From Corynespora cassiicola (taxonomy: Eukaryota > Ascomycota > Dothideomycetes > Pleosporales > Corynesporascaceae), in the NCBI GenBank assembly GCA_022059125.1, contig JAEUWY010000002.1, positions 4,774,001 to 4,838,000 of the forward strand: a stretch of 64,000 nucleotides of DNA, written 5' to 3'. Both the position numbers and the translations under genes were made by a program. The first letter of the stretch is position 1. Each line of letters starts with the position of its first letter. Positions 21,019-31,184 of the stretch are shown here, one piece after another. The notes beneath the pieces are model-generated. The model was not told the DNA's origin, made no database searches, and saw only the letters and a program-made list of their open reading frames with translations.

Positions 21019-23124
21019 TTAAGGAATTCTGTTGTGCGGCATGGGCGCCTCAGGAGCTCTCCATCCTCGTGTAACCTCATCTTCCCCTATTGGTCTACTG
21101 CTAATGTTTTCGATCCGCGCTTCGCTCTGCCTTATAATCTTCGCCTTTGGTCCTCCGACGTCTGACATGCCCTTGCGTTTTCGCCCCCGCTGTACCTTGC
21201 TTGAAGTAGCTGCTTGTTGCTGTTCTTCTTCCCCCGTTTCTCCTTCCGAGGCTTTCTTCCGATCACGCTTTGCCTTGTCTTTCGCTTCCTTGACTGCGTC
21301 CTTCTCAGCGCGTTTCGCTCGCGCTGCTTCAAGCTCTTCAAAACCCATGACCTTCGCCTTTCCAAGAACTTCTGCTCTAGCAGATCGTCGAATCTTAGCT
21401 TCGTCATTGACTTTCATCAGGAATTTGATCTGATCTCGCTGGAGGATACTCCTTGAAAAAGCTAAGTGGGCAGCCTTAGAGAACTTTTCCAGGTGCCTTT
21501 GCAAACTAGACTTGCTCTTTTCATCGAGGGCTTGGGCGTCTTGGTTGACTATGACGTTCTGCAGCGATGCCAGCCCCTGTGTGGTCACGGGCGTTACTGG
21601 AGTAAGAGGCGATTGTACAGTTTCTTGGGGATTTGGCGCATCCGCTGGCATTACCTGATTTACTGTTGCGGTAGTCAATTCACCGGGGGGCTCTGGTATG
21701 CCTCGGAGGACTCTATCTGCGTTTAATGGGAACAGACCACACGCAGAGAACCCGGCCCTGATATTCCTTGGTGTGAAGGCTTTGCTTCTCGCGCGACTAT
21801 ATAGGCTAGTGAAGTGCTCCTTGCCAATAGTGTTTACGCCGCCTCGCTCTAGCCTTTCAGCTTCTTCGCGATACGCGGCCTTGAGCGGGGCAAACACAGA
21901 GACGTCGCAAGGCTGGAGCTTGTGAGAGGTGTGGGAGGGAAGCCGGCACAGAATGATGTTGTTTTCAAGGCAAAATTCAAGAATTTCAAGGGTTTCGTGG
22001 GAACCGAATCCATCGCAGACTAAAACACGTGGTTTACCGTTGGCTCGTTCCTTAGTTTCAGGGTCGAATATGCGCTTAAGCCACTGCAGGCTAATGTAGG
22101 AATCAGTATATCCAGATTCGGAGCACGCATACTGCCATCCTGGCGTAGGAAATATGGTCCAATTACTTCGATGGGTCGTGGCTGGCCAGATGATCATAGG
22201 GTTCAGATACCTACCGTCAGCACTGATGCACTCGATCGAGTTGAAACTCTGAACTGAGAATGACAATGCGATGATTATTCTGTCTAGTTTCTACCGAACT
22301 ATATATAATACTCGATAGTCAAGGGTATGTTTTGGGAACGGCTCATCACTGTTTGTGATGAGCCGTCACATCACATCACCGTTTGTGATTAGTCGTCACG
22401 TCACGTGATCTGGGATCCAACTGATCGCAGTCACAGTGGTACGCTTGACTCGCGCACCTCTATAGTCCCGCGTATCATCCCTGCCTACAAGGACTTTGAT
22501 AGAGCCTAGCTTGGACAACATGACTCCAGTTTCATCCATGTTATAGAAATTCTCCGCTAGAATAGCTTTGTCCTGTAATACTGCGCCAATCACCTCAAAC
22601 CAGTGTGTAACCTTTGTGTATATGTTCTTTTCATGGCGATTCCAGTCTAGTGCTTTCACCATTTTCGCCTTGATTGCTGGATGGCGGTTCCTGAAATGGA
22701 TCGTCCAATTTGGATGCGGCGGCTTCGGCGGTCTGTCTGATGGGGGTCGATGAAGTGTAAGGCGGTAAGCTAGAAATGGGATAAACTTCACCCGGACAGG
22801 ATACCCAAGGTTAGCCATTTGTAGGAGAAACTTGACTAGGGCTTCCTCCTCCCATGGAGTGAGGTACTGTTGCCTTTGGGCCTTTTCTTTCATCGATCGT
22901 CGACCCAGCGCACGATGGTTGAGGGTCGAGGCAGCGACTCCGCCATGGTCCGCACGAGCACGGTACGATCTACGGATGCCAGGAGGAACGTCCTGTGATA
23001 ATACTAGGCTCTCCCTGTCGTTCATGTTCGACTGGGTATGCTGTGGTGTTGATAGGTGGGCCAGCGAGACGGCTTCTGCAGTGATGCCAAACAGTGTTAG
23101 GCAACAAAGGACACATTGGCGCAA
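21019..23124 (-). pseudogene. Pogo/Fot1-type DDE transposase interrupted by a 184-bp insertion
   Basis: The upstream half (23124-22428) carries a CENP-B/Tc5-type helix-turn-helix region (LTPWEEEALVKFLLQMANLG) and the first catalytic Asp (NFYNMDETGV). The downstream half (22233-21019) carries the second Asp (VCDGFGSHE) and third Asp (LPSHTSHKLQPCDVSVFAPL), with a Lys-rich C-terminus. The two halves are one frame separated by an insertion with a 5-bp GATCG duplication. Removing insertion plus one duplication restores an uninterrupted frame of 639 codons counted from 23124. The likely start is the ATG at 23025 (MNDRESL). Catalytic residues are all present, so disruption by the insertion is the main visible defect. 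Confidence 0.85.
22239..22422. mobile_element. 184-bp non-autonomous insertion (MITE-like) with GATCG target duplication
   Basis: The insertion is bounded by GATCG at 22234-22238 and again at 22423-22427. Its ends are imperfect inverted repeats (AGTTGAAACTC and, on the other strand, AGTTGGATCCC). Inside is a perfect hairpin, ACGGCTCATCAC...GTGATGAGCCGT (about 22339-22366), followed by related GTGATTAGTCGT and CACGTGACGTGAC segments. It has no coding capacity and sits in the transposase frame. Confidence 0.8.
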
Positions 23125-23159
23125 AGCTGCGCTGAATAAGGAAACGCGCCATCTTTAAT

Positions 23160-24078
23160 TTTAGCACATGTCCTGATGTGGAATAGCTCGTAACAAGCGC
23201 AATGTCGATAGAGATTATGTAAAGATACAAATTGGTACTAGCGCAAAATAAAATACAGTTGGCAGAAATCTCGCATCTCCAGACATTCGGAGAAACTCCC
23301 GGAATGGCTGCATCTAACCCAAATTCATCTCGAAATTCGTGTAGCATAATCTTCCTGACCTAAACTTTTCTTCTATTCCTCCGAAATTGAGGTAAAGCTC
23401 GGCAGTAGCGTTTGAACCGGGGTGGAAAGCTAAAACTTCAAATGAGAGCGCCGACAAATCGGTTGACAGCGATACCAACGCTGCAGCAGTCCTCGTTATA
23501 AATTGCCATGATGATAGACACGCAGTTGTAGAACAGTGTAATATTGATCGCAGATATGTATATGTGTTATACAATGATTGTTGACTTCTAGATGAGAAAA
23601 GTGTCTCGTTACACTGTGTGTCTCGCGATGTTGTGAGGGACGTTACTGCTTTCGGCGGCCTTGTGTCTCATCGAGTGCAACGCAGCGAAGGTAGAGATGT
23701 TGGTTCAATAAAAGCCGTGAGCGTGCTTGTTGTGGTTACTAGGTGAACGTGCACGCGTCATTCTCGCGCTCCAAAGACAAACGCGACTGCTGCACGGTAC
23801 CCTAGCAGAGTTGCCCCCACCATGGAAGCTGAAACTGGGCATTAGCCAAGATGCAACCACAACCACACTCACAACCCAAATAGTAAGATTCCTTTCGCAA
23901 GGTCAGGGCAAAAAGGGGTCGTACGTCCTCCTTGTCAGTGGCGGCAACACCTAGCTTCTTCGCCACCTCATTGCCGTTTTTTAACGATTATTTCAACATG
24001 CCATATCCATTCGATGAGGTGTTAGGTTTAGCCCAATGAAGACATTAATTAACTTAGAAGATCTGTCATCGTTGCTAT
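23160..24078. other. Intergenic region with repeat ends and the NLR 3' block
   Basis: About 23600-23648 is a diverged copy of the outer end of the inverted duplication (TGTCTCGCGATGTTGTGAGGGACGTTA in broken form, compared with 20440-20470, same strand). At about 23896-23950 lies one of the five conserved NLR-associated blocks. No gene is supported; the frame at 23727-23954 ends within this block. Confidence 0.55.
23600..23648. repeat. Diverged third copy of the inverted-duplication outer end
   Basis: The sequence GTGTCTCG..ACACTGTGTGTCTCGCGATGTTGTGAGGGACGTTA (given here in parts) aligns with the end of the right arm at about 20430-20470 in the same orientation. It carries the same order: two TGTCTCG boxes, GTTGTGA, then GACGTTA. 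The block therefore belongs to a dispersed repeat, not only to the duplication. Confidence 0.55.
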
Positions 24079-24500
24079 CTATTCGTCAATTCTCCTACCA
24101 ACATACACATTTGCACTGTCCCGGACAAGTATATCTACTACTTTGGCTGAAAATATGATCAAGCAATAGAAAGTGGGCTTTTTCCACCCTTGGCAGTATA
24201 ATCGTGTTTGGCATCGTGCCTCCACCAAGAATTGCACGATATCGGAATGTCCGCTGACCGAGGCCCAGAAGATAGGGGTAGGTCCAGAGATGCTCTGTAC
24301 ATTAACGTGGACGGTGTTTGTCGCCCAAAGAAGTTCTACAATATTTTTATACCCACGAACCGCTGCCTGCCACAATGGAGTTACTCCATTAACTTTTGGA
24401 TGTCGAATGGTACGCCTGCGTGAATTGGACGGCGAAGGGCTGCAACATCTCCATTCTTGGAAGCGTTGTAGAGTCATGGGATATTGAGCCATTTGGTTGT
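24079..24500 (-). pseudogene. Degraded ankyrin C-terminus of the upstream NACHT gene
   Basis: An ankyrin-like stretch is clear (NGVTPLWQAAVRGYKNIVEL, then PTPIFWASVSGHSDIVQFLV). The preceding residues (ASKNGDVAALRRPIHAGVP) sit in a different frame, so at least one frameshift separates them. It lies in line with the NACHT gene after its premature stop and is followed downstream by the conserved NLR 3' block. I read it as the decayed last exon, though an independent small ankyrin gene of 137 residues is possible. Confidence 0.55.
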
Positions 24501-27500
24501 ATTGTAAAGAACGTTAGTTGAGTCTACAAAAAATCAAAGAACGTTCTTCTGACCATTATTGGCAGCTGTTTTGATAGATTGGTCAGTGATATGGAGATGA
24601 GTAAGTTGATCCAGGAGCATGGTAACTCCTTTGCCGCTGTCTTCGTTCCCTGCAGCTGCGACAACGACTTCTTGCGTGATCTAGACATCGGATCCTCGCC
24701 GATCGAGAAGAAGTGCCATGACTTCTTTGCCGCTGCCAGAGTTCTTTGCAGCTGCGACAACGACCTCTTGTGTGATCTGGACGTCGGATCCTCGCCGATC
24801 GAGAAGAAGTGCCATGACTTCTTTGCCTCTGTAATAGTTCTTTGCAGCTGTGACAACGACTTCTTGCGTGATCTGGACATCGGATCCTCGCCGATCGAGA
24901 AGAAGTGCCATGACTTCTTTGCCTCTGTAATAGTTCTTTGCAGCTGCGACAACGACTTCTTGCGTGATATGGACGTCGGATCCTCGCCGATCGAGAAGAA
25001 GTGCCATGACTTCTTTGCCGCTGCCAGAGTTCTCCGCAGCTGCCACAACGACCTCTTGCGTGATCTGGACGTCGGATCCTCGCCGATCGAGAAGAAGTGC
25101 CATGACTTCTTTGCCTCTGCCAGAGTTCCCTGCAGCTGCGACAACGACCTCTTGCGTGATCTGGACGTCGGATCCTCGCTGGTCGAGAAGGAGCGCCATA
25201 ATGTCTTTGTCGAAGCTCCGAGCAATAACTACCACCATCTCTTGCGTGATCTGGATATTGGATCCTCGCTGGTCGAGGAGGAGCGCCATAATGTCTTTGT
25301 CGAAGCTCCGAGCAATAACTACCACCATCTGTTGCGTGACCTGGACGTCGGATCCTCGCCGATCGAGAAGAAGTGCCATGACTTCTTTGCCTCTGTAAGA
25401 ATTCTCTGCAGCTGCGGCAGCGACTTCTTGCGTGACTTGGACATCGGATCCTCGCCGATCGAGAAGAAGTGCCATGACTTCTTTGCCGCTGTAAGAGTTC
25501 CCTGCAGCTGCGACAACGACCTCTTGCGTGACCTGGACGTCGGATCCTCGCTTGTCGAGAAGGAGCGCCATAATGTCTTTGTCGAAGCTCCGAGCAATAA
25601 CTACCACCATCTGTTGCGTGACCTGGACGTCGGATCCTCGCCGATCGAGAAGAAGTGCCATGACTTCTTTGCCGCTGTAATAGTTCTTTGCAGCCGCGGC
25701 AGCGACTTCTTGCGTGACTTGGACATCGGATCCTCGCCGATCGAGAAGAAGTGCCATGACTTCTTTGCCTCTGTAATAGTTCTCTGCAGCTGCGACAACG
25801 ACCTCTTGTGTGATCTGGACGTCGGATCCTCGCCGATCGAGAAGAAGTGCCATGACTTCTTTGCCGCTGCCAGAGTTCCCTGCAGCTGCGACAATGACCT
25901 CTTGCGTGATCTGGACGTCGGATCCTCGCCGGTCGAGAAGAAGTGCCATGACTTCTTTGCCTCTGCCAGAGTTCTCTGCAGCTGCGACAACGACTTCTTG
26001 CGTGACCTGGACGTCGGATCCTCCCTGGTCGAGGAGGAGCGCCATAATGTCTTTGTCGAAGCTCCGAGCAATAACTACCACCATCTGTTGCGTGACCTGG
26101 ACGTCGGATCCTCGCCGATCGAGAAGAAGTGCCATGACTTCTTTGCCGCTGTAATAGTTCTTTGCAGCCGCGACAACGACCTCTTGCGTGACTTGGACGT
26201 CGGATCCTCGCTGGTCGAGGAGGAGCGCCATAATGTCTTTGCCGAAGCTCCGAGCAATAACTACCACCATCTGTTGCGTGACCTGGACGTCGGATCCTCG
26301 CCGATCGAGAAGAAGTGCCATGACTTCTTTGCCGCTGCCAGAGTTCTCTGCAGCTGCGACAACGACTTCTTGAGTGATCTGGACGTCGAATCCTCCCTGG
26401 TCGAGGAGGAGCGCCATAATGTCTTTGTCGAAGCTCCGAGCAATAACTACCACCATCTGTTGCGTGACCTGGACGTCGGATCCTCGCCGATCGAGAAGAA
26501 GTGCCATGACTTCTTTGCCGCTGCCAGAGTTCTCTGCAGCTGCGACAACGACCTCTTGCGTGACTTGGACGTCGGATCCTCGCTGGTCGAGGAGGAGCGC
26601 CATAATGTCTTTGTCGAAGCTCCGAGCAATAACTACCACCATCTGTTGCGTGACCTGGACGTCGGATCCTCGCCGATCGAGAAGAAGTGCCATGACTTCT
26701 TTGCCGCTGTAAGAATCCTCTGCAGCTGCGGCAGCGACTTCTTGCGTGACTTGGACATCGGATCCTCGCCGATCGAGAAGAAGTGCCATGACTTCTTTGC
26801 CGCTGTAAGAGTTCCCTGCAGCTGCGACAACGACCTCTTGCGTGACCTGGACGTCGGATCCTCGCTTGTCGAGAAGGAGCGCCATAATGTCTTTGTCGAA
26901 GCTCCGAGCAATAACTACCACCATCTGTTGCGTGACCTGGACGTCGGATCCTCGCCGATCGAGAAGAAGTGCCATGACTTCTTTGCCGCTGTAAGAATCC
27001 TCTGCAGCTGCGGCAGCGACTTCTTGCGTGACTTGGACATCGGATCCTCGCCGATCGAGAAGAAGTGCCATGACTTCTTTGCCGCTGTAAGAGTTCCCTG
27101 CAGCTGCGACAACGACCTCTTGCGTGACCTGGACGTCGGATCCTCGCTTGTCGAGAAGGAGCGCCATAATGTCTTTGTCGAAGCTCCGAGCAATAACTAC
27201 CACCATCTGTTGCGTGACCTGGACGTCGGATCCTCGCCGATCGAGAAGAAGTGCCATGACTTCTTTGCCGCTGCCAGAGTTCTCCGCAGCTGCCACAACG
27301 ACCTCTTGAGTGATCTGGACATCGGATCCTCGCCGATCGAGAAGAAGTGCCATGACTTCTTTGCCTCTGTAATAGTTCTCTGCAGCTGCGACAACGACCT
27401 CTTGTGTGATCTGGACGTCGGATCCTCGCCGATCGAGAAGAAGTGCCATGACTTCTTTGCCGCTGCCAGAGTTCCCTGCAGCTGCGACAACGACCTCTTG

Positions 27501-30478
27501 TGTGATCTGGACGTCGGATCCTCGCCGATCGAGAAGAAGCGCCATGATTTCTTTGCCGCTGCCAGAGTTCTCCGCAGCTGCCACAACGACCTCTTGAGTG
27601 ACCTCTATTACTTTGCGGCTAATCTCTAATAGACATGTTAGACTTGCAATGCTTCCATTTTTTGTTGCAACATGTAGAGCGCTATTGCCATCTCTGTTCT
27701 TACACTGTTTCATATAAACAATATCTTCTGTGCCAGCCTCTATCATTTCCCCAAAGTCGAAAGCGCAAGAAACGAGGAGTCCGATGGACCTTTCTGTGCC
27801 AAACCGTGGTACTGTATCTTTTAGTGAAGTTCTCATATCCCAATACCCGTACCCCTTTAGATGGTTTCGCAACCGGTTGTTCCATAGGGTAATGCTAGAG
27901 TTTGTGCCGCCGATTCCTGACAATACGTGATGTAATGCTGTTCTCAATCGACCGCAGCGTCTTTCTTGCTTCGCCAACTTGCAATGCTCCGGCCAGTAGA
28001 TATCCGCGTATCTCCCTAGTATCTCAAATCCGGACGTTGTTTGATGTCCATGCCAATTTAGGTCGAGAAGCAATTTCTCGGTTGCAAGGTTTGGGCTAAT
28101 AGACAACACAGTCCAGAGACAGACCTCCGCTGCTAAGGTGTTTGCTGTTGAGTCGTTGTATTCAGGCCTTTGCTCTAAGAACTCCCGGACAGATAAATGT
28201 GCAAAGCGAAACGTTTCTAGTTGCGAGTCGAAGACAACAAAATTGTTGCAAATATCCAGCACAAGATCTTTAGCTACCAGGCCTACGCTACGACCGGACG
28301 CGGGATCTATTGACACAGCGCACAGGAATTCTTCGGTTTTCAGCGTTCTTTTGGCGCAAAAAAGCCAGTGAAGCACATTCTTGAAGATTACTGCTTGATA
28401 TTCGCCTTCTTCTCCGGAAATCGCATTGTAAAGTTCGACATAGAGACCATTCAAGTCTGGCGGAAGACGGCCAAGGCTAATTTTGATATCTTCATCCAGT
28501 CTAAACTTGCAAAGGTATTGTAGCTGCATGCTTGCCCAACGGAACCTGGAAACTAAAGTCAACACAATCAAACTAAGTGCTATTTCGAACTTACATTCCA
28601 GAAGCACCCTCGATAACTTTGTCTATAATAAGCTTCTTCATCTCTGCTTTGGAAGTGCTATACTGTAACAGTTTTCTATCTTGAACAAGCCGCTGCGTTT
28701 GGTTATTTACGAACCGCGCGATATCATCGCCATTCCTTTGAGAATCAATCTCAAGGTTTGGATAATGTCGCAAGCGCAAGACAATGTCTTGGTCGTTACG
28801 ACTTGATACGAATATCTTGATAAGGCTTGATGAGTTCTGGAGCATCTGCTCTAGAGCTTCAAGCAACTCGTCTCGATTCTCAGGATCGCACTCGTCCATG
28901 GCGTCTATCACTACGGTAACTAGAGGGTACTGTTCCATAAGCTGCAGAATGAGGTTAAGACTTTCGCTTATCTGGAGTATCCCAGATGCAAATCCTTCCT
29001 CTTCCTTATCCTTGAAGAGTTTAACGGTGGGTCTTAGTAGGGGCTTTCCTGGCTCGAGATATGATAACTGCCTTGCAAGACTGGCAAGTACCGCCTGAGG
29101 ATCAGAGCGCGCAGGCTCTGCTGGGTTACGCGAGCAATAGAAAAAGACTGGTTGTGGGCTATAGCCAGCTTTGTAGCGCGCCCGAGCGTCCTCTATCACC
29201 ATCGAGCTGTGCATATTAGTAACCATCAGGCCGGCATTGGTTATACAAGATACCTACACAAGTTTGCTTTTGCCAGATCCAGGAATGCCATGTAGCCAAA
29301 GAATGGAGGATGCGCTGTCATCCTTCCACTTCTTGAAGACAGGGTCAGAGAGAAGCCATTGCCCAGTTCCTGTCAAAACACCCTGCAGGGTCTGCTTGTG
29401 ATGTTGCATGTATGGCTCAGGCGAAAGCCATCGAACAACTTCCGTACGTTTCGACGCTTGATACATTGAGTCATTGTCTCATTGGCCTGCAGGGCTGCTT
29501 ACCTTGAAGATCGTCGTGGATATGTTTCAGCTCGTCATCCATCCTTTGCAACGGTTTGTTGAGGCGTGTGAGAAGTTCCACCAACTTCGTATGGTTTTCA
29601 TTATCCTCTGGGAAGGACGTGAGCTTCCTCAGAGAATCAATAGGTGCGGATACAAACCTGTTTTATCGACAAGAGCCATGCATCGACTAACATCATTCTC
29701 TGCCGTTTGTATCTCTTCCAACCCCGAGCCAAGGTCCATCGCTGTGAGTAATGCGCTTTTAACCGTACGTTCTAATGAACAGTCAGTTTCCATCCATATC
29801 GTAGGAACCACATAAGTACCTATGGCCCCTTGTTCGAGGTACTGCTTTGCTTTGGACAAAAAGCCTAAAACATTTGCATAAAGTTTCACTACAGCCTTCT
29901 CTAGCTTTTTTGTTGCTTTTGATGCACCTTTGAGATATAGTTCCTCGATCAGAGCGAAGCGATAGATCAGCTCAGCTATCTGAGCCAGGTCTTCTACTAC
30001 CGACGCATGTTTATTGATATCGTTGACTACAATCTGCAAATATGTCAATAGCCTCGTTTTGGGTCTTTCTGTGCTACTTACTTGCAAAAGGAAACGAATA
30101 CCGGCCCAAGGAAGTGAAGCATGTGCTGGATCATACTGAACTGCAATATCGCCAATCTGCTTGAACATGTCAATCCACCGGATGATATTCGCAAGCAAAT
30201 CCCTTATTATGACAGTTTCTCCATTTTTCCGAGTGTATTTCCATCTAGATTCTGCAGATCTTTGCAGAGATTTCTCGGTGGCTGCGAGCAGTTCGACGAG
30301 GATGTTTCGCTTGTCAGGACTATTGAAGTTTATGTTTCGCTTGTCGTGGTCGGATAGCTCTGCTGCTGCGCGAGCCCAGAGGTCATTGCTAGAACCGTGA
30401 GAAGAATTAGCATACGCTCCGAAGCACCTTAAATTAACGACCACACCTGCGATCTCGTGGCACAATAGGCTGGGCCAT
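24079..30478 (-). CDS. NACHT NLR with a 'MALLLD' repeat domain and decayed ankyrin C-terminus
   Basis: Start ATG at 30478. Exon 1 30447-30478 and exon 2 from 30388 join across a 58-nt intron, with further introns at 30034-30081, about 29500, about 29240 and about 28590. The N-terminal domain (LWARAAAELSDHDKRNINF, WIDMFKQIGDIAVQYD, LPWAGIRFLLQ) matches the NLR-associated NACHT_N/DUF7708-like type. NACHT motifs are WLHGIPGSGKSK (Walker A), TVVIDAMDECD (Walker B) and KIFVSSRND. A winged-helix-like region follows (HWLFCAKRTLKTEEFLCAVS). Then come about 31 repeats of 30 or 32 residues ending in MALLLDxRGSDVQ. Translation stops at 24681 through a CAG-to-TAG change, while repeat and ankyrin coding continues in broken form to 24079. 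The product may still fold without the tail. One intron junction near 29660 was not resolved. Confidence 0.8.
24684..27610 (-). repeat. Two-type tandem repeat array (96-bp and 90-bp units) in a NACHT gene
   Basis: About 22 units of 32 residues (xTQEVVVAAAxNSGSGKEVM followed by ALLLDRRGSDVQ) alternate with 9 units of 30 residues (VTQQMVVVIARSFDKDIM followed by ALLLD(K/Q)RGSDVQ). Order is A-A-A-A-B-A-A-B-A-A-B-A-B-A-B-A-B-A-A-A-A-B-A-A-B-B-A-A-A-A-A in coding direction. An A-A-B block of 282 bp is repeated exactly at 26633-26914 and 26915-27196. Variation sits mainly in residues 11-15 of the A unit (ENSGS, GNSYS, KNYYR). Confidence 0.9.
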
Positions 30479-31184
30479 TATTGTAGCAACTGGTAAAGAG
30501 GGCGGAGTGTATAGATCTAGAGGCTCTCTTCTACGTTGATTGTGAAAGAGAATCAGGAACAAGGCTGACAGAGTAGAGAAGCGTTCTCTGGCATGTAAAG
30601 TCTACGGAGCTGTTTATGGACGATGATCACGGCAAACACAACGAGAAATAGCCATTCAGGTGATATGAGAGGCGACAAGAGGTTGATGTGTCGTAAGAAG
30701 AGTGGTATGGACAAGAGTTGGATTGAGTCAGAGTTGTTCGCCATCAGGCTGGGCGGCTAAGCAGCCGCAATATTGGGTGGCTGTACGTCCAAGCTGCAGC
30801 CCCGCAACTACTGGCAAGGCTGTTCACCGGTGACCGACTTATGTAAGCAAGACTCGTAAAAATGTTCGTATTGAAAGGAAAATAACCGCCACCACCGACA
30901 AGGAGGACGGACGACCCGTTCTTGCCCGAGCCTTGTGGTGGAGACACCAGAATTCTTAAATTAAGGAAAGCCACTATACAAAGTTATCAGTGATTGTTTG
31001 CTGTATGCGAAAGAGCGAGTGCCAAGAGTTTTCGAGTGCACGCTCCGCTGGTGGCTGCATTAGGTCCCGAGACCCACCACGGGAACCAGAATAGGACCCG
31101 ACCTTAGTCAGGCCCAGCGCGTGATTAGTGCGGAGACTGATTCCTTGCACTCCAATAAGTTCATAAATAGCAAGCTTAGTTAAA
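30479..31184. other. Intergenic region between two minus-strand genes, with dispersed repeat
   Basis: Contains the promoter side of the NACHT gene, a short hydrophobic minus-strand frame at 30553-30744 (PEWLFLVVFAVIIVHKQL) that I cannot confirm as a gene, one conserved NLR-associated block (about 30886-30945), and the second copy of the 218-bp direct repeat (30912-31129). Confidence 0.5.
30912..31129. repeat. Dispersed repeat, copy 2 of a 218-bp direct pair
   Basis: Matches 2402-2619 in the same orientation with few mismatches. Unlike copy 1 it does not follow a plus-strand NLR gene now; it lies between the 5' end of the NACHT gene and the 3' end of the FunK1 gene. Confidence 0.8.

Noticed and set aside
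24579..27629. A 1016-residue plus-strand frame opposite the MALLLD repeats
   Set aside because: It is the antisense of a near-identical repeat whose period is a multiple of three, so one open antisense unit makes the whole array open. It has no recognisable domain and the sense strand fits an NLR.
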